From NCBI GenBank assembly GCA_032718475.1, contig JAUCBJ010009109.1, positions 62,001 through 126,000 on the forward strand: a stretch of DNA of 64,000 nt. Direction: 5' to 3'. Origin of the DNA: Nemertoderma westbladi (Eukaryota; Xenacoelomorpha; Nemertodermatida; Nemertodermatidae). The position numbers and the translations under genes were made by a program. The stretch's first letter is position 1, and each line of letters begins with the position of its first letter. This document shows positions 11,281 to 24,200 of the stretch, one piece after another. The notes below the pieces were generated by a model. The model ran no database searches. It worked only from the letters and a program-made list of their open reading frames with translations, and was not told where the DNA came from.

Positions 11281-12578
11281 CACCCCTCCGCGGAACCCAA
11301 CACAAACACCCACCCCTCCGCGGTACTCAACACAAACACCCACCCCTCCGCGGAACCCAACACAAACACCCACCACTCCGCGGAACCCAACACAAACACC
11401 CACCCCTCCGCGGAACCCAACACAAACACCCACCACTCCGCGGAACCCAACACAAACACCCACCCCTCCGCGGAACCCAACACAAACACCCACCACTCCG
11501 CGGAACCCAACACAAACACCCACCCCTCCGCGGAACCCAACACAAACACCCACCACTCCGCGGAACCCAACACAAACACCCACCCCTCCGCGGAACCCAA
11601 CACAAACACCCACCACTCCGCGGAACCCAACACAAACATCCACCACTCCGCGGAACCCAACACAAACACCCACCACTCCGCGGAACCCAACACAAACACC
11701 CACCACTCCGCGGAACCCAACACAAACACCCACCACTCCGCGGAACCCAACACAAACACCCACCACTCCGCGGAACCCAACACAAACATCTACCACTCCG
11801 CGGAACCCAACACAAACACCCACCACTCCGCGGAACCCAACACAAACACCCACCACTCCGCGGAACCCAACACAAACACCCACCACTCCGCGGAACCCAA
11901 CACAAACACCCACCCCTCCGCGGAACCCAACACAAACACCCACCACTCCGCGGAACCCAACACAAACACCCACCACTCCGCGGAACCCAACACAAACACC
12001 CACCACTCCGCGGAACCCAACACAAACACCCACCCCTCCGCGGAACCCAACACAAACACCCACCACTCCGCGGAACCCAACACAAACACCCACCCCTCCG
12101 CGGAACCCAACACAAACACCCACCACTCCGCGGAACCCAACACAAACATCCACCACTCCGCGGAACCCAACACAAACACCCACCACTCCGCGGAACCCAA
12201 CACAAACACCCACCACTCCGCGGAACCCAACACAAACACCCACCACTCCGCGGAACCCAACACAAACACCCACCACTCCGCGGAACCCAACACAAACATC
12301 TACCACTCCGCGGAACCCAACACAAACACCCACCACTCCGCGGAACCCAACACAAACACCCACCACTCCGCGGAACCCAACACAAACATCTACCTCTCCG
12401 CGGAACCCAACACAAACACCCACAACTCCGCGGAACCCAACACAAACATCCACCACTCCGCGGAACCCAACACAAACACCCACCACTCCGCGGAACCCCA
12501 CACAAACACCCACCCCTCCGCGGAACCCAACACAAACACCCACCACTCCACGGAACCCAACACAAACACCCACCACTC
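11281..12578. repeat. 30-bp minisatellite, 43 copies
   Basis: Unit with a CTCCGCGGAACCCAACACAA core, very homogeneous; the main variants are CACCCC versus CACCAC and ACATC. A 17-unit (510 bp) offset links variant units at 11637/12147 and 11787/12297, so part of the array was duplicated as a block. Several frames are stop-free simply because the unit is 30 bp and has no stop. Confidence 0.97.
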
Positions 12579-12806
12579 CTAGAAATGGTCAATAAAGAAA
12601 AGCGATCGATGCTTGTTAAATTTTTATCCATGGTAGTAAAATATAAAACCACGCCTAGAAGACCACACACTATCAGTAATAATTTTAGTTACATTTCTTA
12701 TCAAGTTCAGTTTGTTTGCAGTACAAATATAAATTTACCGCATAATTTGTAATCTAACCCCAGTAACATTACTAACCGCATTATTTGTATTATTTTGCAT
12801 ATCGGT

Positions 12807-12830
12807 GGGGGGGGGGGGGGGGGGGGGGGG
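12807..12830. repeat. Poly-G run, 24 bases
   Basis: Uninterrupted G24. A second run of 17 G lies at 12990-13006. Both are in the same MAGI intron; on the MAGI strand they are poly-C. Confidence 0.95.
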
Positions 12831-12989
12831 TCAAGGGAAAATCGATGCAAATAAAAGGTTGTAGAATTAGTTAAACATGTCAAGTAGATTTCATGGAAAT
12901 ATTTCAACAAAATATTTAATAAATATATAATTACTGTGATTAATATAGAGTTATTAAATTTGGAAAACATATTGCGTTACGTAACATAT

Positions 12990-13006
12990 GGGGGGGGGGG
13001 GGGGGG
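12990..13006. repeat. Poly-G run, 17 bases
   Basis: G17 followed by TGGGGTGGTG, together a G-quadruplex-like stretch on the + strand. Confidence 0.9.
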
Positions 13007-13584
13007 TGGGGTGGTGCTGTGGGGTATCAAAAATCGTTCAAAAAATAGTAACGTAATTTAAGGACGACCCATAACTATAAATTACATTGCAAACAAAAAT
13101 AAATCACTACGTGTTTTAGGAATTATTATAATAAGTCGAAGTTCGTAGTGCAAAACTGAACTTAATTTAAATAGGAAGAAATAGGGAGGATTGTCAGAGC
13201 TGGTCCGTGATTGGCTGACAGTTTATGTATAGTAGAGATCAAGGAAAGGCCGTTATTTTCCGCATTTTAAGCCGGAAATAGTTCCTAACCATAACAAATT
13301 GATTTAATAGAAAACTTATCAAGTGTAAGATAATTTTTGCAGATGGCGCCGTTAGAAAGACAGTTAATCCATACGGTGACGGTACCGGACTCTGGGAAGT
13401 ATAGCTAATAACTTAAACGAATAATACCCAATATTCAATATAATATTTTACAGATCAAAAACATCACAGTAGTAGTTTATATAGAATATTGAGATAGATA
13501 ATACACTATGTTACAAGCATTCGATACAAGAACAGGGGGGAAATAAAGAAAATACGATGAAACATCGTAATATTGGTATCCCAC

Positions 13585-13636
13585 ACGCACAGTGTATCCC
13601 GTAATATTGGTATGGTATGAGGGATACACTGTGCGT
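13585..13636. repeat. Perfect 16-bp inverted repeat (hairpin)
   Basis: ACGCACAGTGTATCCC at 13585-13600 and its exact reverse complement at 13621-13636, loop of 20 nt. The words GTAATATTGGTAT occur just before the left arm and again inside the loop. It may be a solo remnant of a small foldback element. Confidence 0.8.
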
Positions 13637-14165
13637 TATAAACAGGCACTGGGCGGCTCAGTACGAACAATGCTTACGTAGTTACTATCGGACTACAAAT
13701 TCCCAAAGCAATAAATTGTTACTTTCAAAAATGTAATATGTTGCTGTCTCTAATATTACAATTATTAATAATTCTGAAATAAATTGAAACCGTGGAAACG
13801 GATGTTAACCCAACCCATGTCGGTTCCAATTAAACCGAATCCATGGGTGTAAATCATACAATAGAACCTCATCAGGGCCGTACCACTAATCCAATTCGCT
13901 GTCAGCAGCTACTACAGAGGTTCAGATACTCACGAAACCGCAAACCCGTTAACTCAATTACGACATAGAACTTAATCGCGTTCCAAACAAATTTACCTGG
14001 GAACTTTAACTGGAACCTCAAATTATTATATTCAATATACAATTAACTGAAACAAACTTTTTTCAAGTCGGCGTGAAATACGCGATGAAATAAAGTCAAT
14101 TCAATGCTGATCTATGGGGTGCTTTAAATCATGGAGTGAAATAAAGTAGCAACATTCGTTCATGG

Positions 14166-15428
14166 TCATATCAGACTCATTTAGAGATCTATCGACCCTA
14201 GACGTATAACCCATATCAGGCTCCCCTTGAGGGATCTATCGACCCTAGACGTATAACCCATATCAGACTCCCCTTGAGGGATCTATCGACCCTAGACGTA
14301 TAACCCATATCAGACTCCCCTTGAGGGATCTATCAACCCTAGACGTATAACCCATATCAGGCTCCCCTTGAGGAATCTATCGACCCTAGACGTATAACCC
14401 ATATCCGGCTCTCCTTGAGGGATCTATCGACCCTAGACGTATAACCCATATCAGACTCATTTAGAGATCTATCGACCCTAGACGTATAACCCATATCAGA
14501 CTCCCCTTGAGGGATCTATCGACCCTAGACGTATAACCCATATCAGACTCCCTTGAGGGATCTATCGACCCTAGACGTATAACCCATATCAGACTCCCCT
14601 TGAGGGATCTATCGACCCTAGACGTATAACCCATATCAGACTCCCCTTGAGGGATCTATCGACCCTAGACGTATAACCCATATCAGACTCCCCTTGAGGG
14701 ATCTATCGACCCTAGACGTATAACCCATATCAGACTCCCCTTGAGGGATCTATCGACCCTAGACGTATAACCCATATCAGACTCCATTGAGGGATCTATC
14801 GACCCTAGACGTATAACCCATATCAGGGTCACCTTGAGGGATCTATCGACCCTAGACGTATAACCCATATCAGACTCCCCTTGAGGGATCTATCGACCCT
14901 AGACGTATAACCCATATCAGACTCCATTGAGGGATCTATCGACCCTAGACGTATAACCAATATCAGGGTCACCTTGAGGGATCTATCGACCCTAGACGTA
15001 TAACCCATATCAGGATCCCCTTGAGGGATCTATCAACCCTAGACGTATAACCCATATCAGGCTCCCCTTGAGGGATCTATCGACCCTAGACGTATAACCC
15101 ATATCAGGCTCCCCTTGAGGGATCTATCGACCCTAGACGTATAACCCATATCAGACTCCCTTGAGGGATCTATCGACCCTAGACGTATAACCCATATCAG
15201 ACTCCCCTTGAGGGATCTATCGACCCTAGACGTATAACCCATATCAGACTCCCCTTGAGGGATCTATCGACCCTAGACGTATAACCCATATCAGACTCCC
15301 CTTGAGGGATCTATCGACCCTAGACGTATAACCCATATCAGACTCCCCTTGAGGGATCTATCGACCCTAGACGTATAACCCATATCAGACTCTCCTTAAG
15401 GGATCTATCGACCCTAGACGTATAACCC
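14166..15428. repeat. 47-bp minisatellite, about 27 copies
   Basis: Unit with core ATCTATCGACCCTAGACG followed by TATAACCCATATCAG. Some units lost one or more bases (ACTCATTTAGAG, ACTCCATTGAGG). It lies in the MAGI intron after the PDZ2 exon. Confidence 0.95.
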
Positions 15429-16758
15429 TTAACAGTCTCTTGTGTGACACTCTTAGCCTCACCCAGCTGACTGACAAACAAAGAAACACGTTCGTGGGGC
15501 CTTCGCGCAGCACGAGCGCCTATATTAGGAAGTAATGTCTCTATTAGATATACAAAACCGTCTTTCCCCAAATATATGAGTGAGGGCGATGCTATCAGTT
15601 TGTGATAAACTAGTTGTAAAAATATAGGTCCATTTCAGTTTGCCTTTACACACTTTAACTGTCATTTGTAAACCTACTAACTAGGGCTATTTAAGTTAAG
15701 TATGACATTTTTAGTTTTACAATACTCTTCTCCTTCATTAGCCTCGTTGCGCTCGTCCTGTTTTGTCTTAAAATAATTCTGCTAAACGGAGACTAACGAC
15801 CTTTATAACAATGCCTCGAAACTTTCTCGAAACTGAGAGTAACTGCTGACTTACGGCAGATGGATACTCGTATCCACTGTAAACTCGTTGCGCTCGTTCG
15901 ATTTTTTTTTTACCAAACTTCCGATTCTTTCTAAACCTTTTCCGAACTTCATACGTACCAAGTTTCGTTTAATTTCATCAAGGAATGACAGAGTTATTAG
16001 CGTTCAGAAATTTACGACGACGACAGACGACGATGACGACAGACAACTCGTTAATGGCACCCATATGCTAAGGCTTCACTCACTTCGTGGCTCGCCCCAC
16101 AATTGAATAAGGGGAAGTACCCTGAATCGAGTGGTGGGGCGTGTTATTTATACAGTATGCAAAAACAATAACAATACAGACGCGTAATAATAAACCCGAG
16201 CACCATAGTATTTACAATACTTATTGTCTGTTTAGTACTGGGTGGTGAGGTCTTAACCCCGTAGACCGGTTCCGTCACCGAACCCCAGACCACGCCAAGA
16301 ACAATTACAAACACACCAAACAATGTATAGGTATTACATATTCGTGTGCGGGATATCCTTATTGATATTAAACTTTAATAAACAACAGAACATGTCGCTT
16401 TATAGTTGTTTTGGATTGCCATAAATTTTATTACTTATCAAGTTACCAATGGGGGAATATATTGAAAATTAGTCATCGAAAACCGAACGAAATTAAATCA
16501 TGCTGCAGTAAGATGATGTGGAACGGTCTGTATTAGTAAACTCCATGCATCTTAGCCGTGTGTTACGTATTAATTAATGGAGATTATATTAATTTAACAT
16601 GACCGAGCTAGTTATAAAAACAAAATTATTCTCGACAGCACTTTTTCATATTATTTCCTTAAAACTCGACCATGCCATTCAATAACCTTTAAACTTTATT
16701 TTACTCCATCGAGAGAGGCTGCGCGCTACAATTATTGTGTTTAAGATAATCCGAGAAA

Positions 16759-17548
16759 AGTAGTGGTCAAACAGAGAAGCTAAATGGTGGAAAAAAGTAG
16801 TGATCAAACAGAGAAGCTAAATGGTGGAAAAAAGCAGTGGTCAAACAGAGAAGCTAAATGGTGGAAAAAAGTAGTGGTCAAACAGAGAAGCTAAATGGTG
16901 GAAAAAAGTTGTGATCAAACAGAGAAGCTAAATGGTGGAAAAAAGTAGTGGTCAAACAGAGAAGCTAAATGGTGGAAAAAAGAAGTGGTCAAACAGATAA
17001 GCTAAATGGTGGAAAAAAGTTGTGGTCAAACAGAGAAGCTAAATGGTGGAAAAAAGTAGTGGTCAAACAGAGAAGCTAAATGGTGGAAAAAAGTAGTGGT
17101 CAAACAGAGAAGCTAAATGGTGGAAAAAAGTAGTGGTCAAACAGAGAAGCTAAATGGTGGAAAAAAGTTGTGATCAAACAGAGAAGCTAAATGGTGGAAA
17201 AAAGTAGTGGTCAAACAGAGAAGCTAAATGGTGGAAAAAACTAGTGGTCAAACAGAGAAGCTAAATGGTGGAAAAAAGTTGTGATCAAACAGAGAAGCTA
17301 AATGGTGGAAAAAAGTAGTGGTCAAACAGAGAAGCTAAATGGTGGAAAAAAGTAGTGGTCAAACAGAGAAGCTAAATGGTGGAAAAAAGTTGCGATCAAA
17401 CAGAGAAGCTAAATGGTGGAAAAAAGTAGTGGTCAAACAGAGAAGCTAAATGGTGGAAAAAAGTAGTGGTCAAACAGAGAAGCTAAATGGTGGAAAAAAG
17501 TAGTGGTCAAACAGAGAAGCTAAATGGTGGAAAAAAGTTGTGATCAAA
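16759..17548. repeat. 37-bp minisatellite, about 21 copies
   Basis: Unit AAACAGAGAAGCTAAATGG then TGGAAAAAAGTAGTGGTC. On the MAGI (-) strand each copy reads TTTTTTCCACCATTTAG, a pyrimidine tract plus AG resembling a 3' splice site. The array starts about 265 nt downstream of the donor at 17813. Confidence 0.95.
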
Positions 17549-17812
17549 TACTGTACAGGGGGTAAACTGGGTGGAAAAAGTAATGAAATACGACGGATTA
17601 TCCTTAACTGACGGGGATGAGAACTTCTTACACGGAAAATCAATTAATAACTGTTTGTAATGTAGCCTGTAATCCTACCGTGTGCTTCTCAACCACAAGG
17701 ATGTTACTTTATTCCTAATCGGTTGTACCTAAATGTAATGGTGTATTTTATTTCAAATTATATATAAAAAAATTTATTTATACTTAATGAAAAAATATGA
17801 ATCAATAAATAC

Positions 17813-18373
17813 CTTTCCGCAACTCCTTTGTGTTGTTTGTAATAACTCGGAAGGGAGAAGATCCTGGCGTGTGATTGGTTGTTAGAGAGGATCCTGGCGT
17901 GTGATTGGTGGTTACATCCACGCTGTTATCGGTTGAGGGGGAGGGGAGCTCGCTATTGGCTACCCCCCGCTGCACCAACACGCGGACCTCCCGTCCCACC
18001 GGGGCCAGTCTCAGGGTCTCCACCAGCTCGGCATGGCTGCACCGGTCCACCGGTCGGTCCTCCACCTCGACGAACAGGTCGCCCTCTCGCAGCATCCCGT
18101 ACCGACTGGGGTCTATCACCGTGCCGACCCGCTGGCCCGTCGATGAGTCCAGCACCGTGAACCCGAACCCCTCGGAGGTCTTGGGCACCCGTAGCGACAG
18201 GGTCTCCACGCGGGTGGGGGTCGCCAGCTCGGGTTGCTCGGGGGGCAGTTGGTATCCGTGGCACAGCTGCAGACTGACTCGCTCACCGGGTTGGATGGAC
18301 TGCAGCAGCCGGATCACGTCTTTGTGGGACATTCCCAGGACACACTGTTCGTTAATATAAACCAAAACGTCGC
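17813..18373 (-). CDS. MAGI: MAGI exon: second half of PDZ1 and PDZ2
   Basis: 561-nt exon. The acceptor is ATTCTAG|GCGACG (exon starts at 18373, two bases completing a Gly codon) and the donor GGAAAG|GTATTT (exon ends at 17813, phase 1). It begins with the second half of PDZ1 (DVLVYINEQCVLGMSHKDV, then LCHGYQLP, the latter diagnostic of MAGI proteins). PDZ2 follows (VETLSLRVPKTSEGFGFTVL to REVRVLVQRG) with a GFGF loop and the SHAELVETLR helix. A 28-bp direct duplication in the coding sequence repeats NHTPGSS (about 17860-17915). The exon is GC-rich against very AT-rich introns. Its start phase matches the end of the exon at 32384. Confidence 0.93.
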
Positions 18374-18978
18374 CTAGAATGGTTAATTAATAGAATAGAG
18401 TAATAGAGACCAACATGGAGATAGCAAATTTTTATTCAATGGGGAATTATTACAATTTACACGTAAATTGTTAAAATCTCGGACGCATCCAATTTTAAAA
18501 TATATCAAAAATGTGACGATATAAAATTATACAATTCCACTGATGGAAAATTCATAATTTCTATTAATGTTAGCGAAGATTTTTCACATAATTAAATTGT
18601 GATTGCTCTATTGTTTTTAGTTGAAATTTATTTTTTGTTTTAGTTTAAAAACCACAATAGTTAGTTAATAATATAACAAATACATTTTTTGTGGATAAGA
18701 GTTTTTGAGGTCGATAAATCCGATGGGCGATGTTACTACATCCACCCGTTTTGTTGAGAAGTTGCGTAACTAAACTCCCTAAACCAGTAAAATTAGTATT
18801 AAAAATGGTTAAATGAGTAGACAAATCAACCCCCGGTGACGCGCTTTCTCATTTTTACCACTTCTGAACAAAACCAAAATATTACACGTTTAAATGAGTA
18901 GACAAATTTCCGTAGCCCTGGAAACCAAATGGTAATTATTTAGAAGTGGATAGTTTAGTCAATCGATAGAAAGTGGCG

Positions 18979-19318
18979 CAAATTTTGTTCCATTGGTAGC
19001 GAACATTGTTCCATTGGTAGCGAACATTGTTCCATTGGTAGCGAACTTTGTTCCATTGGTAGCGAACATTGTTCCATTGGTAGCGAACTTTGTTCCATTG
19101 GTAGCGAACTTTGTTCCATTGGTAGCGAACATTGTTTCATTGGTAGCGAACTTTGTTCCATTGGTAGCGAACATTGTTCCATTGGTAGCGAACTTTGTTC
19201 CATTGGTAGCGAACTTTGTTCCATTGGTAGCGAACATTGTTTCATTGGTAGCGAACTTTGTTCCATTGGTAGCGAACTTTGTTCCATTGGTAGCGAACTT
19301 TGTTCCTCTAGTTGCGAA
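18979..19318. repeat. 21-bp minisatellite, about 16 copies
   Basis: Unit GTTCCATTGGTAGCGAACTT plus T, with CATT/CTTT variants. Closely related to, and probably the parent or sister of, the next array, sharing the GTTCC and GCGAAC words. Confidence 0.95.
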
Positions 19319-19345
19319 TTATGTTCCTATGTAATTTTTAAAGGA

Positions 19346-20790
19346 TAATTAATTATGTTCCGATGACTGCGAACCTTGTTCCTTTCATAGCGAACTTTGT
19401 TCCTATTATTGCGAACATTGTTCCTATTATTGCGAACTTTGTTCCTATTATTGCGAACTTTGTTCCTATCATAACGAACTTTGTTCCTATCATAGCGAAC
19501 TTTGTTCCTATTATTGCGAACATTGTTCCTATTATTGCGAACTTTGTTCCTATTATTGCGAACTTTGTTCCTATTATTGCGAACTTTGTTCCTATTATTG
19601 CGAACTTTGTTCCTATTATTGCGAACTTTGTTCCTATCATAACGAACTTTGTTCCTATTATTGCGAACTTTGTTCCTATTATTGCGAACTTTGTTCCTAT
19701 TATTGCGAACTTTGTTCCTATTATTGCGAACTTTGTTCCTATTATTGCGAACTTTGTTCATATCATAGCGAACTTTGTTCCTATTATTGCGAACTTTGTT
19801 CCTATTATTGCGAACTTTGTTCCTATTATTGCGAACTTTGTTCCTATTATTGCGAACTTTGTTCCTATTATTGCGAACTTTGTTCCTATTATTGCGAACT
19901 TTGTTCCTATTATTGCGAACTTTGTTCCTATTATTGCGAACTTTGTTCCTATTATTGCGAACTTTGTTCCTATCATAACGAACTTTGTTCCTATCATAGC
20001 GAACTTTGTTCCTATTATTGCGAACATTGTTCCTATTATTGCGAACTTTGTTCCTATTATTGCGAACTTTGTTCCTATCATAACGAACTTTGTTCCTATT
20101 ATTGCGAACTTTGTTCCTATTATTGCGAACTTTGTTCCTATTATTGCGAACTTTGTTCCTATTATTGCGAACTTTGTTCCTATTATTGCGAACTTTGTTC
20201 ATATCATAGCGAACTTTGTTCCTATTATTGCGAACTTTGTTCCTATTATTGCGAACTTTGTTCCTATTATTGCGAACTTTGTTCCTATCATAACGAACTT
20301 TGTTCCTATCATAGCGAACTTTGTTCCTATTATTGCGAACATTGTTCCTATTATTGCGAACTTTGTTCCTATTATTGCGAACTTTGTTCCTATCATAACG
20401 AACTTTGTTCCTATTATTGCGAACTTTGTTCCTATTATTGCGAACTTTGTTCCTATTATTGCGAACTTTGTTCCTATTATTGCGACTTTGTTCCTATTGT
20501 TGCGAACTTTGTTCATATCATAGCGAACTTTGTTCCTATTATTGCGAACTTTGTTCCTATTATTGCGAACTTTGTTCCTATTATTGCGAACTTTGTTCCT
20601 ATTATTGCGAACTTTGTTCCTATTATTGCGAACTTTGTTCCTATTATTGCGAACTTTGTTCCTATTATTGCGAACTTTGTTCCTATTGTTGCGAACTTTG
20701 TTCCTATTATTGCGAACTTTGTTCCTATTATTGCGAACTTTGTTCCTATTATTGCGAACTTTGTTCCTATTATTGCGAACTTTGTTCCAA
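19346..20790. repeat. 21-bp minisatellite, about 69 copies
   Basis: Unit GTTCCTATTATTGCGAACTT plus T, with block variants TATCATAGCG and TATCATAACG recurring in the same order several times (for example at about 19470, 19970 and 20290), showing block duplication inside the array. A one-base deletion at about 20484 shifts register. Confidence 0.95.
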
Positions 20791-21114
20791 TCTATGTAAA
20801 TTACATATGCCTACAAATATTCTTACGAAAGGCCTACTCATAAAGAAGAGGAGCTGAGTAATACTGTATGTGAATACTCGCGGGCTAAGATAATTTCTTA
20901 GGCCGGTTAGCCAATTTGACTGGGTAAAATTTATAATAATAACGATTCTCCAATAAGTAAGTAAAAATATATTAAATCTAATACTACTGTGCTAATCCAT
21001 TGTCTGACTGAGGTTTTATATTCTCATGAGATCGTGTAAACCTAAACAGTCGTGTGCTAGCTACTCAAGGAATCGTGGGGAATTATACGGCTTGAAAGTT
21101 AATTTCAGCAATCT

Positions 21115-21214
21115 NNNNNNNNNNNNNNNNNNNNNNNNNNNNNNNNNNNNNNNNNNNNNNNNNNNNNNNNNNNNNNNNNNNNNNNNNNNNNNNNNNNNNN
21201 NNNNNNNNNNNNNN
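21115..21214. other. Assembly gap (100 N)
   Basis: Exactly 100 N, a placeholder size. The left flank is unique AT-rich DNA, the right flank is already inside the 46-bp array, so the true array length is unknown and may be greater. Confidence 0.99.
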
Positions 21215-24200
21215 TTGTAATCCATCTACCGTAGGTCGAGCTAGTGTAGCTGTATGCGTGTTGTAATCCATCTACCGTAGGTCGAGCTAGTGTAGCTGTA
21301 TGCGTGTTGTAATCCATCTACCGTAGGTCGAGCTAGTGTAGCTGTATGCGTGTTGTAATCCATCTACCGTAGGTCGAGCTAGTGTAGCTGTATGCGTGTT
21401 GTAATCCATCTACCGTAGGTCGAGCTAGTGTAGCTGTATGCGTGTTGTAATCCATCTACCGTAGGTCGAGCTAGTGTAGCTGTATGCGTGTTGTAATCCA
21501 TCTACCGTAGGTCGAGCTAGTGTAGCTGTATGCGTGTTGTAATCCATCTACCGTAGGTCGAGCTAGTGTAGCTGTATGCGTGTTGTAATCCATCTACCGT
21601 AGGTCGAGCTAGTGTAGCTGTATGCGTGTTGTAATCCATCTACCGTAGGTCGAGCTAGTGTAGCTGTATGCGTGTTGTAATCCATCTACCGTAGGTCGAG
21701 CTAGTGTAGCTGTATGCGTGTTGTAATCCATCTACCGTAGGTCGAGCTAGTGTAGCTGTATGCGTGTTGTAATCCATCTACCGTAGGTCGAGCTAGTGTA
21801 GCTGTATGCGTGTTGTAATCCATCTACCGTAGGTCGAGCTAGTGTAGCTGTATGCGTGTTGTAATCCATCTACCGTAGGTCGAGCTAGTGTAGCTGTATG
21901 CGTGTTGTAATCCATCTACCGTAGGTCGAGCTAGTGTAGCTGTATGCGTGTTGTAATCCATCTACCGTAGGTCGAGCTAGTGTAGCTGTATGCGTGTTGT
22001 AATCCATCTACCGTAGGTCGAGCTAGTGTAGCTGTATGCGTGTTGTAATCCATCTACCGTAGGTCGAGCTAGTGTAGCTGTATGCGTGTTGTAATCCATC
22101 TACCGTAGGTCGAGCTAGTGTAGCTGTATGCGTGTTGTAATCCATCTACCGTAGGTCGAGCTAGTGTAGCTGTATGCGTGTTGTAATCCATCTACCGTAG
22201 GTCGAGCTAGTGTAGCTGTATGCGTGTTGTAATCCATCTACCGTAGGTCGAGCTAGTGTAGCTGTATGCGTGTTGTAATCCATCTACCGTAGGTCGAGCT
22301 AGTGTAGCTGTATGCGTGTTGTAATCCATCTACCGTAGGTCGAGCTAGTGTAGCTGTATGCGTGTTGTAATCCATCTACCGTAGGTCGAGCTAGTGTAGC
22401 TGTATGCGTGTTGTAATCCATCTACCGTAGGTCGAGCTAGTGTAGCTGTATGCGTGTTGTAATCCATCTACCGTAGGTCGAGCTAGTGTAGCTGTATGCG
22501 TGTTGTAATCCATCTACCGTAGGTCGAGCTAGTGTAGCTGTATGCGTGTTGTAATCCATCTACCGTAGGTCGAGCTAGTGTAGCTGTATGCGTGTTGTAA
22601 TCCATCTACCGTAGGTCGAGCTAGTGTAGCTGTATGCGTGTTGTAATCCATCTACCGTAGGTCGAGCTAGTGTAGCTGTATGCGTGTTGTAATCCATCTA
22701 CCGTAGGTCGAGCTAGTGTAGCTGTATGCGTGTTGTAATCCATCTACCGTAGGTCGAGCTAGTGTAGCTGTATGCGTGTTGTAATCCATCTACCGTAGGT
22801 CGAGCTAGTGTAGCTGTATGCGTGTTGTAATCCATCTACCGTAGGTCGAGCTAGTGTAGCTGTATGCGTGTTGTAATCCATCTACCGTAGGTCGAGCTAG
22901 TGTAGCTGTATGCGTGTTGTAATCCATCTACCGTAGGTCGAGCTAGTGTAGCTGTATGCGTGTTGTAATCCATCTACCGTAGGTCGAGCTAGTGTAGCTG
23001 TATGCGTGTTGTAATCCATCTACCGTAGGTCGAGCTAGTGTAGCTGTATGCGTGTTGTAATCCATCTACCGTAGGTCGAGCTAGTGTAGCTGTATGCGTG
23101 TTGTAATCCATCTACCGTAGGTCGAGCTAGTGTAGCTGTATGCGTGTTGTAATCCATCTACCGTAGGTCGAGCTAGTGTAGCTGTATGCGTGTTGTAATC
23201 CATCTACCGTAGGTCGAGCTAGTGTAGCTGTATGCGTGTTGTAATCCATCTACCGTAGGTCGAGCTAGTGTAGCTGTATGCGTGTTGTAATCCATCTACC
23301 GTAGGTCGAGCTAGTGTAGCTGTATGCGTGTTGTAATCCATCTACCGTAGGTCGAGCTAGTGTAGCTGTATGCGTGTTGTAATCCATCTACCGTAGGTCG
23401 AGCTAGTGTAGCTGTATGCGTGTTGTAATCCATCTACCGTAGGTCGAGCTAGTGTAGCTGTATGCGTGTTGTAATCCATCTACCGTAGGTCGAGCTAGTG
23501 TAGCTGTATGCGTGTTGTAATCCATCTACCGTAGGTCGAGCTAGTGTAGCTGTATGCGTGTTGTAATCCATCTACCGTAGGTCGAGCTAGTGTAGCTGTA
23601 TGCGTGTTGTAATCCATCTACCGTAGGTCGAGCTAGTGTAGCTGTATGCGTGTTGTAATCCATCTACCGTAGGTCGAGCTAGTGTAGCTGTATGCGTGTT
23701 GTAATCCATCTACCGTAGGTCGAGCTAGTGTAGCTGTATGCGTGTTGTAATCCATCTACCGTAGGTCGAGCTAGTGTAGCTGTATGCGTGTTGTAATCCA
23801 TCTACCGTAGGTCGAGCTAGTGTAGCTGTATGCGTGTTGTAATCCATCTACCGTAGGTCGAGCTAGTGTAGCTGTATGCGTGTTGTAATCCATCTACCGT
23901 AGGTCGAGCTAGTGTAGCTGTATGCGTGTTGTAATCCATCTACCGTAGGTCGAGCTAGTGTAGCTGTATGCGTGTTGTAATCCATCTACCGTAGGTCGAG
24001 CTAGTGTAGCTGTATGCGTGTTGTAATCCATCTACCGTAGGTCGAGCTAGTGTAGCTGTATGCGTGTTGTAATCCATCTACCGTAGGTCGAGCTAGTGTA
24101 GCTGTATGCGTGTTGTAATCCATCTACCGTAGGTCGAGCTAGTGTAGCTGTATGCGTGTTGTAATCCATCTACCGTAGGTCGAGCTAGTGTAGCTGTATG

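Larger units (their letters stand above)
10915..17812 (-). other. MAGI intron region between PDZ2 and PDZ3 exons
   Basis: About 6.9 kb holding three minisatellites (11281, 14166, 16759), two poly-G runs, a hairpin at 13585 and unassigned DNA. Phase mismatch between the flanking exons suggests a further small exon in here. A 13-nt candidate at 13997-14009 (ccag before, gtaaat after on the - strand) would restore the phase but is unproven. The stretch 15440-16330 shows two CTCGTTGCGCTCG words and is otherwise featureless. Confidence 0.6.

Noticed and set aside
11206-12752. Long frames on both strands (Cys/Gly/Val-rich and HPPLRGTQHK repeats)
   Set aside because: Products of a 30-bp unit lacking stops; no start context or non-repeat domain.
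19327-20857. Frames of 100-390 residues encoding NKVRNNR, FVPIIAN and similar repeats
   Set aside because: Shadows of the 21-bp array in all frames.
21026-21317. Frames running across the run of N
   Set aside because: They include undetermined bases and cannot be supported.
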